A program made the position numbers and the translations under genes. This document shows, piece after piece, positions 17,447 to 24,182 of a DNA stretch of 46,557 nucleotides. Position 1 is the stretch's first letter, and every line of letters begins with the position of its first letter. This DNA comes from Deltaproteobacteria bacterium. Its GTDB lineage: Bacteria; Desulfobacterota; Desulfuromonadia; Geobacterales; Geobacteraceae. Location: assembly GCA_021848385.1 (NCBI GenBank), contig JAJZUQ010000020.1, positions 1-46,557 on the forward strand. The letters run 5' to 3'. Under the pieces are notes generated by a model. The model made no database searches. It worked only from the letters and a program-made list of their open reading frames with translations, and was not told where the DNA came from.

Positions 17447-19423
17447 ATGCTCATAAATCATGCCCTGTTCATACCCCTCCTCTTTATTGCCGTGCTGACC
17501 TTTTGCTACAGCTGCTACCAGCGGTTGCAGTTGGTGGCGGTGGGGAGCCCGGAGAACCGCTTCGACAATACGGGAGCCCGACTGGCCGGTACGCTTACCT
17601 ACGCGTTCGGTCAGAAGAGAGTCTTGTCCCGGCCTTACGGGATTAACCACTTCTTCCTCTTCTGGGCGTTCCTGCTGCTTCTTATCGCCAATGCGGAATT
17701 CCTGTTGGAAGGGGTGATTGCCGGGGCGAATCTCTCGGTTCTTCCGGTGTCCCTCCGTCATGTCCTGGAATTCACCTTCGACATCGTGTCTCTGGTTGCG
17801 CTGGCGAGTGTGGCGGTCGCCCTTGTGCGGCGGATCTTCCTTCCCCCCCCCTATCTGGGGAATGACTACACTTCGCCCCGCAGCGGCGAAGCGTTGCTTA
17901 TCCTCGGTATGATTGCCACCCTCATGGTTGCCTTCTTTCTTCTCAACGGTACGCGAATCGCCCTGGGGGACTCGGAGGGGTGGAAGCCGGTGTCCGGGCT
18001 GGTTGCCCGCCTTGTAGCCGGACTCTCTCCGACAACCCTGGAGAGCGCCGCCGGCGCTGCCTGGTGGGTGCATGCCGTCGTGTTGCTCCTCTTCATGAAC
18101 TTTCTCCCGCGCAGTAAGCATATGCATATCCTCACCGCCATCCCCAACTGCTACTTCCGCAGCCTGGAAAAGCCGAATGTGCAGCCACGTGAGACCTTCG
18201 GCAAAGAACAGCGCTTTGGCGTCAGCGAGATCGGCCAGTTCAGCTGGAAAGACCTGCTTGATGGTTTCTCCTGTACCGAGTGTGGTCGCTGCCAGGATCT
18301 CTGCCCGGCGCATAACACCGGCAAGGCCCTCAATCCCCGGCGTATCATCCATGACATAAAGATCAATCTGCTGGCAAACGGTCCGGCCGGGGAGGCGGGA
18401 GGAAAAGCGCGCCTTACCCTGATAGGCGAGAAGAAAGAGGGAACGATCAGTGAAGAGTCTCTCTGGGACTGTACCACCTGCGGGGCCTGTCTGTCAGTCT
18501 GTCCCGTGCTGATCGAGCATATGCCGAAGATTGTCAAGATGCGGCGCCATCTGGTGGAAGAGAAAGCGAAATTCCCCGAGGAACTCCTGAACCTCTTCGA
18601 AAACATGGAGCAGAGGAGCAACCCCTGGGGAATCGCTCCCTCGGAACGAGGCAAGTGGTCTGCTGCCCTGGGTGAGCGTCACTTTAAACCGGGCGAGACC
18701 GAGTACCTCTTCTTTGTCGGCTGTTCCGGCGCCTTCGACAGTCGGGCCAAGCACGTCACCGTCGCTTTGGCAACCATTCTCGACGCGGCCGGCGTCTCGT
18801 GGGGGATACTGGGGAAGGACGAACTCTGCTGCGGCGACAGCGTTCGCCGGCTCGGCAACGAATACGTCTTTGACCAGTTGGCAAAGGCAAACGTGGCGCG
18901 GTTCAAGGAGAAGGGGGTCAGGAAAATCGTGACCCAGTGCCCCCATTGCTTCAACACGTTGAAAAACGACTACCGCCAGTACGGCCTCGAAATCGAAGTG
19001 CTCCACCATAGCCAGCTGATCCAGCAATTGGTTTCCGAGGGAAAACTCCGACTCACGAAAAAGGCCGAGATGGGGAAAGTCATTTTCCACGATTCCTGCT
19101 ACCTCGGTCGCCACAACGACACCTACGAGGCCCCACGACAGGTGATCCTGGCTGCCACCGGTACGGCACCTGCCGAGTTCGGACGCGCGAAGGAGAACGG
19201 CTTCTGTTGCGGCGCCGGCGGCGGAAGAATGTGGATGGAAGAGCAGACGGGAACGAGAATTAATCTCGAACGGGTCAAGGAAGCCATGCAACAGCAGCCC
19301 GATACCCTCTGCGTCAGCTGCCCCTACTGCATGACCATGATGGAGGACGGGCTGAAGGATGAGGGGGCAGAACGGGTTCGCGTCAAAGATATCGCCGAAG
19401 TGGTGGCTGAGGCAATTTCCTGA
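17447..19423 (+). CDS. membrane FeS oxidoreductase, probable ETF:quinone oxidoreductase (EMO type)
   Basis: A 658-residue protein. The N-terminal ~230 residues form a NarI-like membrane domain of five or six helices with histidines in NHFFLFWAFLLLL, RHVLEFTFDIV and WWVHAVVLLLF that could ligate b hemes. Two [4Fe-4S] motifs follow, CTECGRCQDLCP and CTTCGACLSVCP. Two CCG domains complete it, with DELCCGD and GFCCGAGGG. This layout matches the membrane ETF:menaquinone oxidoreductases described from syntrophic and metal-reducing fatty-acid oxidisers (DUF224/HdrD-like). It would deliver acyl-CoA-derived electrons from EtfAB to menaquinone. Adjacent etfBA supports this strongly; a heterodisulfide-reductase role is unlikely in this context. 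Confidence 0.9.
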   Translation: MLINHALFIPLLFIAVLTFCYSCYQRLQLVAVGSPENRFDNTGARLAGTLTYAFGQKRVLSRPYGINHFFLFWAFLLLLIANAEFLLEGVIAGANLSVLPVSLRHVLEFTFDIVSLVALASVAVALVRRIFLPPPYLGNDYTSPRSGEALLILGMIATLMVAFFLLNGTRIALGDSEGWKPVSGLVARLVAGLSPTTLESAAGAAWWVHAVVLLLFMNFLPRSKHMHILTAIPNCYFRSLEKPNVQPRETFGKEQRFGVSEIGQFSWKDLLDGFSCTECGRCQDLCPAHNTGKALNPRRIIHDIKINLLANGPAGEAGGKARLTLIGEKKEGTISEESLWDCTTCGACLSVCPVLIEHMPKIVKMRRHLVEEKAKFPEELLNLFENMEQRSNPWGIAPSERGKWSAALGERHFKPGETEYLFFVGCSGAFDSRAKHVTVALATILDAAGVSWGILGKDELCCGDSVRRLGNEYVFDQLAKANVARFKEKGVRKIVTQCPHCFNTLKNDYRQYGLEIEVLHHSQLIQQLVSEGKLRLTKKAEMGKVIFHDSCYLGRHNDTYEAPRQVILAATGTAPAEFGRAKENGFCCGAGGGRMWMEEQTGTRINLERVKEAMQQQPDTLCVSCPYCMTMMEDGLKDEGAERVRVKDIAEVVAEAIS

Positions 19424-19462
19424 GAAGGTGTAACTACAACAGAATAATGCGGACGACTTGTA

Positions 19463-20461
19463 ATGGCCAGAAAAGAAAAAAACGAATACATCATTCAGTC
19501 GGTTTCCTTTGCATGTTCTCTCCTCGAGCAATTTCACGGCGAAGTGCGGGAGCTTAATCTTACCGAGTTGAGCAGGTTATTGCGCATCAGTAAGAATAAC
19601 GTATTCAGACTGCTGGCGACGCTTGAAGCACGTAACTTCATCGAGAGAAACCCGTCAAGCGGTGCGTACCGGCTCGGTTTAACAACCCTGAGGATGGGGG
19701 AAGCATACGTTCGGAGCAAGCGGCTGGTCCAAGAGGCGCATCCATTTCTGGAAGACGTCTCTCGTCAGAGTCTGGAAACGGTTTTCCTCGGTGTTTGGGG
19801 GACGGAAGGGCTCGTGTGCGAGGACATCGTCAAGTCGATTCTCCCTGTGCGCGTGGAATGCCATGAGGGGACCTCCTTTCCGCTGCACTGCACGGCGGCA
19901 GGAAAGCTCATGCTCGCTTTCGGTAGTGAAAAGGAACTGAGGGCGTTTTTCGAGAGGGAAAATTCCGGGAGATGCAGCGAAGAGGTGGCCATCTCCACGA
20001 GAACGCTGGCGAAGGAGCTGCGGGACGTACGGGAAGGGGGGTATGCCATCTGTGTCGATGAGTTTGAAGCAGGTGCCAGCGCCGTGGCTGCTCCGGTTCG
20101 AAATCATGCCTCCCGAGTCATCGGCGTGATCGGGTTGGTCGGTCCGAGTTTCCGGCTGGCGCGTGAGCGACTCGATGGCGAATTCGCTCCACTCGTCATG
20201 CGGGCTGCCAGGGAAATATCGCTGCGGATGGGCAACGGAGAACCTGTTGAAGAGAAATCGGCTTCACAAGGAAAACACCCATACATTGATGTCTCTCAAT
20301 GTGGAGCGCCGCCAGGCTTGATGAAAGAAAAGTCTCCCGCAGGGGACCGGGGGCCGGTAAATGATCTTCTCCTGCAAAGCGAAAGGTTGAACGCGTCACC
20401 GTCTCAAGCAGAGATTGTTGCTGCACAAAGATTCCTAACTCTGTCAGGCGCCGGGCAGTGA
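19463..20461 (+). CDS. IclR-family transcriptional regulator
   Basis: A 332-residue IclR-type regulator. The N-terminal winged helix-turn-helix includes LTELSRLLRISKNNVFRLLATLE, split by the recognition helix, and is followed by the effector domain with HCTAAGKLMLAFG and FEAGASAVAAPV. Family members sense small carboxylates or aromatics and often control adjacent degradation genes, so the substrate of this region is the likely effector. It is about 70 residues longer than typical members: after the effector domain (ending near residue 255) there is a tail with no recognised domain. It lies 39 bp behind the oxidoreductase gene on the same strand; its own SD is weak, so it may be read from the upstream transcript. 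Confidence 0.92.
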   Translation: MARKEKNEYIIQSVSFACSLLEQFHGEVRELNLTELSRLLRISKNNVFRLLATLEARNFIERNPSSGAYRLGLTTLRMGEAYVRSKRLVQEAHPFLEDVSRQSLETVFLGVWGTEGLVCEDIVKSILPVRVECHEGTSFPLHCTAAGKLMLAFGSEKELRAFFERENSGRCSEEVAISTRTLAKELRDVREGGYAICVDEFEAGASAVAAPVRNHASRVIGVIGLVGPSFRLARERLDGEFAPLVMRAAREISLRMGNGEPVEEKSASQGKHPYIDVSQCGAPPGLMKEKSPAGDRGPVNDLLLQSERLNASPSQAEIVAAQRFLTLSGAGQ

Positions 20462-20935
20462 CCCGATCGAAATGTCCGTGTAGGGATGCGCATTCTGCCA
20501 TGCGTGCTACTTTAATTTAGCCCACAATTTTACAGTATCAATCCTGAACCGTTTCCACTCCTAGACCGGAACCGCCGCGCCATCGATGATTGGGAAGGGA
20601 GGGTGGTGACTGGACTCTTCGCGGGTCGGCGTTAGCCGTTCGTGTATTCCTCAGCAGTAGCTTTTCCCCCTTTTTGTCGTGTTTCTGACACATCTGTGGT
20701 TAAGGGGTTCTATCCCCGATCTGATTGCACAAGGACTTCAATCTGGAAGAAGGGGGTGAACTGAAAAAGTTCCTAATTTCGTCCGCCAGGGGGAGCCATA
20801 TAGGCAAAGGGGGGTACGTTGCCTGCCGTAACCCCTTTCCTTTTGTCTTTCCACTTTGGTCTCTGGTATCGTCGTAATCTTCCAATAACTGCCCGGTCTG
20901 AGCGTCCAGATCCTCAACCCGACTTCAGGAAAGTA
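20462..20935. other. intergenic region without a convincing gene
   Basis: About 470 bases. Short open frames occur on both strands but none has an SD, a plausible composition or a recognised motif. There is a small GGGGTTCTATCCCC hairpin near 20704-20717. The stretch ends at the promoter of the riboswitch leader. Confidence 0.5.
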
Positions 20936-20964
20936 TTGACAAGCTCTCATAGGAGTGATACCTA
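20936..20964 (+). promoter_or_regulatory. sigma-70-type promoter for the riboswitch leader
   Basis: TTGACA (20936-20941), a 17-base spacer, and TACCTA (20959-20964) with an extended -10 TGa immediately before it. Transcription would start near 20971, just before the first aptamer, which is the expected placement. Confidence 0.6.
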
Positions 20965-20979
20965 TGCACAAAATTATTG

Positions 20980-21070
20980 CGTAGATAGACGATAATACTT
21001 AACCATTCGCAAGAATGGGGCGGAAAGCCTACGGGTCTTACTGAGACAGCCGGGTTGCCGAAATATCACA
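20980..21070 (+). ncRNA. GEMM-I type cyclic-dinucleotide riboswitch, unit 1
   Basis: The aptamer core is recognisable: AACCATTC-GCAA-GAATGGGGCGGAAAGCC forms the first helix with a GNRA loop and the conserved GGAAAGCC receptor, then GGGTCT/AGAC makes the second helix and CCGGGTTGCCG the conserved 3' strand. By eye alignment with the Vibrio Vc2 aptamer, the base corresponding to ligand contact G20 is A (in AATACTTAACC), the change that marks GEMM-Ib aptamers selective for 3',3'-cGAMP, known mainly from Geobacter. The 3' strand overlaps a terminator, so ligand binding probably switches transcription on. Confidence 0.88.
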
Positions 21071-21093
21071 CGATATTCGGTCCCGGCTTTTTT
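21049..21093 (+). terminator. intrinsic terminator of riboswitch unit 1
   Basis: GCCGGG (21049-21054) pairs with CCCGGC (21082-21087), with an inner CCGAA/TTCGG and TATC/GATA helix, followed by six T (21088-21093). The 5' arm is part of the aptamer 3' strand, so aptamer and terminator are mutually exclusive. Confidence 0.85.
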
Positions 21094-21199
21094 GTTGCCA
21101 AAAACATGCGCGGAGGTTGCGTTAGCAAGAGGTTCGCCTTTGAAGGGCCCGTAGTATGCCGGTTCGTGTCGGTGGCGGAAATCGGCATTTAAACAGTTG

Positions 21200-21290
21200 G
21201 TGGTACACGATAATACTCAACCATCCGCGAGGATGGGGCGGAAAGCCTACAGGGTCTCACTGAGACAGCCGGGTTGCCGAAATGTCACTG
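21200..21290 (+). ncRNA. GEMM-I type cyclic-dinucleotide riboswitch, unit 2
   Basis: A near copy of unit 1: ACGATAATACTCAACC, then CCATCC-GCGA-GGATGG, GGGCGGAAAGCC, GTCT/AGAC and CCGGGTTGCCG. Compared with unit 1 the helix has a compensatory T-A to C-G change and the loop stays GNRA, which is direct covariation evidence for the fold. The G20-equivalent is again A. It has its own terminator and is the last switch before the L,D-transpeptidase gene, so transcription must pass two independent gates. Confidence 0.88.
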
Positions 21291-21314
21291 TATCTTCGGT
21301 CCCGGCTTTTTTTT
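21268..21314 (+). terminator. intrinsic terminator of riboswitch unit 2
   Basis: GCCGGG (21268-21273) pairs with CCCGGC (21301-21306), inner CCGAA/TTCGG, followed by eight T (21307-21314). It ends 36 bases before the transpeptidase start codon. Confidence 0.88.
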
Positions 21315-21350
21315 ATCAATCATCATCGTGAAAGGTACCTTATTTATCCC

Positions 21351-22637
21351 ATGCGCCGAATCGCAAATTGGCTTTGTTTTATAGCTCTCTGTACGGCTCT
21401 TGCATCTCTCAATGGCTGTGCCGTTATGAAAAATGTCCAGGAGCCAAGCCATCCTGAAAGCGAGATCAAGCGAAACAATTTTCAGGTTGTACGAGGAGAC
21501 GACGTCGTTGGCCAGCTGGCAGTCATCAAGCTTGAAGAGGGTGATACGCTGCCGGATATTGCGCGGCATTTCGGCCTGGGGATCAATGCGATCAGCGCTG
21601 CCAATCCAGGGGTAGATGTATGGGTGCCCAAGGCCGGAGAGCGCATCATGTTGCCGCTGAGTTTTATCCTGCCGGACGCGCCCCGAAAAGGGATTGTGAT
21701 CAATCAGGCCACCATGAGGCTCTTTCAATTCAAAGGGAATAGTCCGTCATTGGCGGTGTCGACCTATCCGATCGGTGTCGGAACCGAAGAGCGGCCCACC
21801 CCCATGGGCCAAACCCGTGTGGCACGCAAGGCACCCCGACCGACCTGGCATGTGCCTGCGTCAATTGCCGCGGACCATCGGAAAAAAGGAGATATTCTGC
21901 CCGCTGAAATTCCGCCGGGACCTGAGAATCCCCTGGGAGAATACGCGCTCTATTTGAGCAAAACGGGTTATTTGATCCATGGCACCAATAAACCGGCCAG
22001 CATCGGTCTGAGAGCAACCAATGGCTGCATGAGACTCTATCCGGAAAACATTGCGATGCTCTACAAGGACACGCCGGTCAATACGCCGGTACTCATTGTT
22101 AACCAGCCCTATCTCATCGGCCAACGGGATGGCGTGCTTTACCTGGAAGCCCATACCCCTTTTGAAGGGTCGGGCGCTGGCGAGTTGGAGAAGATAAATG
22201 CGAAATTGAAAAGTATCGAAAAGCAGTCGGCGCGCACGATTGACTGGAAAAAAGTCAAGGAGGTGCAGTCCGAGGCCCGAGGGATTCCTGTTCCCATCCT
22301 GGAGATGGGGCAAGGAGGTCACAAGGAGGAGGTGAAACCGGTAAAAGTCGAGCATCCGGACACGTTATACGGCAGACCGGCCATACCGGAACTGAAACTT
22401 GAGGCATGGTATGTCCTGGCTGCGGATGTGCGTGAAGAGATCGATGCCCGGAGGATCGCCGCCATTATCAACCACCAGGGGCCGCCAATACCGGCAAGGG
22501 TGCTGTCTAAGAGCAACGGTTACCGTGTTGTCGCCGGCCCTTTCGATACTATCAGCGCGGCCAGAGAAGCAGCCAAACGCTTGAAAATCGATTTGGACAT
22601 AGACGGCATAGTGATAGAACCAGTCAAACAGATTTAG
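21351..22637 (+). CDS. lipoprotein L,D-transpeptidase with LysM-like and SPOR-like domains
   Basis: A 428-residue lipoprotein (lipobox LNGC, cysteine 23). Residues ~45-105 resemble LysM, with EGDTLPDIARHFGLGINAIS. The YkuD catalytic domain follows (~115-260) with H210 in LIHGTNKPASIG and the nucleophile C226 in NGCMRLYP. The C-terminus (~360-425) looks like a SPOR peptidoglycan-binding repeat (YVLAADVREEIDARR). YkuD enzymes cross-link peptidoglycan or attach Lpp to it; the ErfK/YbiS arrangement with LysM is similar. The start at 21351 is set by position after the terminator and by the signal peptide; AAAGG lies rather far upstream, about 15 bases. Regulated by the two riboswitches. It heads the transpeptidase-Lpp-transpeptidase group. 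Confidence 0.88.
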   Translation: MRRIANWLCFIALCTALASLNGCAVMKNVQEPSHPESEIKRNNFQVVRGDDVVGQLAVIKLEEGDTLPDIARHFGLGINAISAANPGVDVWVPKAGERIMLPLSFILPDAPRKGIVINQATMRLFQFKGNSPSLAVSTYPIGVGTEERPTPMGQTRVARKAPRPTWHVPASIAADHRKKGDILPAEIPPGPENPLGEYALYLSKTGYLIHGTNKPASIGLRATNGCMRLYPENIAMLYKDTPVNTPVLIVNQPYLIGQRDGVLYLEAHTPFEGSGAGELEKINAKLKSIEKQSARTIDWKKVKEVQSEARGIPVPILEMGQGGHKEEVKPVKVEHPDTLYGRPAIPELKLEAWYVLAADVREEIDARRIAAIINHQGPPIPARVLSKSNGYRVVAGPFDTISAAREAAKRLKIDLDIDGIVIEPVKQI

Positions 22638-22718
22638 AACCGGAAGGAGGTGATTGGAGTCGAAGCAAAGCCTTTTGATAATCTCAACAATAATCTGAAC
22701 AAAAAGGAGGAACTTAAG

Positions 22719-23021
22719 ATGAAGACAGGTCTTTTGGTGATCTCAATGATGCTTGTTGTTGGTGCTGCGTTGACCGGATGTGCAACCTCCGGTGACCTCG
22801 AGAAAGTGCAGGCGCAGCAAAATCTGATTAATGCGAAAGCCGAGCAGGCATTGCAGGATGCTCAAGCAGCCAAGGCTGCCGCCGATGCAGCCAAACAAAA
22901 GGCGGATGATGCCACGGCCCGTGCCGATAATGCAGAGAAGGCGGCAGCGGAACGAGAAAAGATCGCAGACGAAAAGGCGAAAAGAGCCGACGCCGCTTTC
23001 CAGAAATCGATGAGGAAGTAG
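22719..23021 (+). CDS. Lpp-like alanine-zipper murein lipoprotein
   Basis: A 100-residue lipoprotein with lipobox LTGC (cysteine 21) and a strong SD (AAAAAGGAGG). The mature part is a continuous alanine-rich coiled coil (AKAEQALQDAQAAKAAADAA) as in Lpp/OprI, and it ends KSMRK. In E. coli the C-terminal lysine of Lpp is the residue joined to peptidoglycan by L,D-transpeptidases, and this protein sits between two such enzymes. It is therefore probably anchored in the outer membrane and covalently linked to the wall. It is longer than E. coli Lpp (mature ~80 versus 58 residues), implying a wider spacing if fully extended. Linkage is inferred. Confidence 0.85.
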   Translation: MKTGLLVISMMLVVGAALTGCATSGDLEKVQAQQNLINAKAEQALQDAQAAKAAADAAKQKADDATARADNAEKAAAEREKIADEKAKRADAAFQKSMRK

Positions 23022-23066
23022 ATCAACTGTAAACGAGCTGTTAACGTTACCTGTGGTACTTCGAAT

Positions 23067-23105
23067 AATGAAGTGGCAGGGTCTCAATAGCCCTGCCATT
23101 TCATT
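23067..23105 (+). terminator. hairpin after the Lpp-like gene
   Basis: AATGAAGTGGCAGGG (23067-23081) pairs with CCCTGCCATTTCATT (23091-23105), 15 base pairs with one G-T, nine-base loop. There is no long T run after the stem. It would separate abundant lpp mRNA from the second transpeptidase gene. Confidence 0.65.
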
Positions 23106-23164
23106 GTCCAGCATTCTGTGTCTCTCAGGGCATTCAAAACAAATGACTTGTCAGGTTAGTGAGT

Positions 23165-24148
23165 ATGTCTCCTATGGCTAAAAAACAGAGCAGGATGGGC
23201 GAGCGCCCTTGTCTTTTCTTTATCTACTGCATATTCGTACCAATTCTCCTGTCCGGATGCAGTCACTTCAATGAAGGCTATCAGGCCAGGTCAACCTTCA
23301 TGGAAGCGAATGACCTGTTCAATCAGGGAAGCTACAGCGCCTCTCTGGACAAATATGAGCAGCTTGTTGCGAAATATCCCGCGAGGGGGGACAGGGTGCT
23401 CTTCGAGATGGGCATTATTTATGCGTATCCGAAGAATGAACAAAAAGATTATCAGAAAGCGCTGGAATGCTTTCAGAAACTGATAAAGGAATACCCCGAG
23501 AGTGCGTACCGGCAGAACAGCGAGACAATGATATTCTCTATCAATAATGGCGTTATCAAGGACAAGACGATTGCTCTGCACCAGGCACAGATTGAGACTC
23601 TCCATCAAGAGCTTGAAAGCAAGGGGAATGAAGCTGTTGCACTGCAAAAAAAGATTGATGCGCTTGAGCAAGAGGTCCGTAACAAAGAGAATGAGAAGGT
23701 TAAACTATTTGTAAGCCAGAAGGGAACAGCAGATAAAATCCTGATAGAAAAACAAGCCCGCCGATTGACGTTGATCTCAAAGGGGGAGGTACTTAAAACC
23801 TACAAGATAGCCTTGGGGGGAAACACGATCGGCCCAAAGGAAAGGCAGGGGGATAACAAAACCCCGGAGGGAACCTACGCCATCGATTCAAGAAACAAGG
23901 GGAGCCTCTATCACCTGGCTCTTCATATTTCCTACCCAAACGAGAAAGACAAAAAGCGTGCGAGAGAACGGGGAGTTTCTCCGGGCGGCAACATCATGAT
24001 TCACGGCATCAAGAATGGCTTCTCGTGGGTTGGTGATGCTCACGCAGAGGTTGATTGGACGAAAGGGTGTATTGCCGTGACAGACGAAGAAATAGAGGAG
24101 ATTGGCAAGGTAGTGCCAAACGGTACGATTGTCGAGATAAGGCCTTAG
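23165..24148 (+). CDS. second lipoprotein L,D-transpeptidase with TPR-like and coiled-coil segments
   Basis: A 327-residue lipoprotein (lipobox LSGC, cysteine 32). Residues ~35-125 look like TPR repeats (YSASLDKYEQLVAKYP, YQKALECFQKLIKEYP), followed by a coiled coil ~140-180 (LHQELESKGNEAVALQKK). A compact YkuD domain ends the protein, with H280 in IMIHGIKNG and C302 in WTKGCIAVT. Domain order differs from the first transpeptidase, so the two are not simple duplicates. Start choice among GTG 23159, ATG 23165 and ATG 23174 is uncertain; AGG at 23153 favours 23165. Likely role is Lpp attachment or cross-link remodelling. It lies beyond the hairpin at 23067, so riboswitch control of this gene depends on readthrough. 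Confidence 0.85.
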   Translation: MSPMAKKQSRMGERPCLFFIYCIFVPILLSGCSHFNEGYQARSTFMEANDLFNQGSYSASLDKYEQLVAKYPARGDRVLFEMGIIYAYPKNEQKDYQKALECFQKLIKEYPESAYRQNSETMIFSINNGVIKDKTIALHQAQIETLHQELESKGNEAVALQKKIDALEQEVRNKENEKVKLFVSQKGTADKILIEKQARRLTLISKGEVLKTYKIALGGNTIGPKERQGDNKTPEGTYAIDSRNKGSLYHLALHISYPNEKDKKRARERGVSPGGNIMIHGIKNGFSWVGDAHAEVDWTKGCIAVTDEEIEEIGKVVPNGTIVEIRP

Positions 24149-24182
24149 AAGGCCGTATACATGTAGCACCGGCGCTCTACTG

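Noticed and set aside
20700..20971. Minus-strand frames of 61 and 77 residues before the riboswitch promoter
   Set aside because: No SD, odd composition, and they run over the promoter; not credible genes.
21000..21310. Duplicate sequence considered as a simple direct repeat or CRISPR-like unit
   Set aside because: The copies match the GEMM aptamer fold with covariation and terminators, so they are riboswitches, and only two copies exist.
22654..22698. TTG-initiated 14-codon leader peptide after the orphan SD
   Set aside because: The start codon overlaps the SD itself, which does not permit normal initiation.
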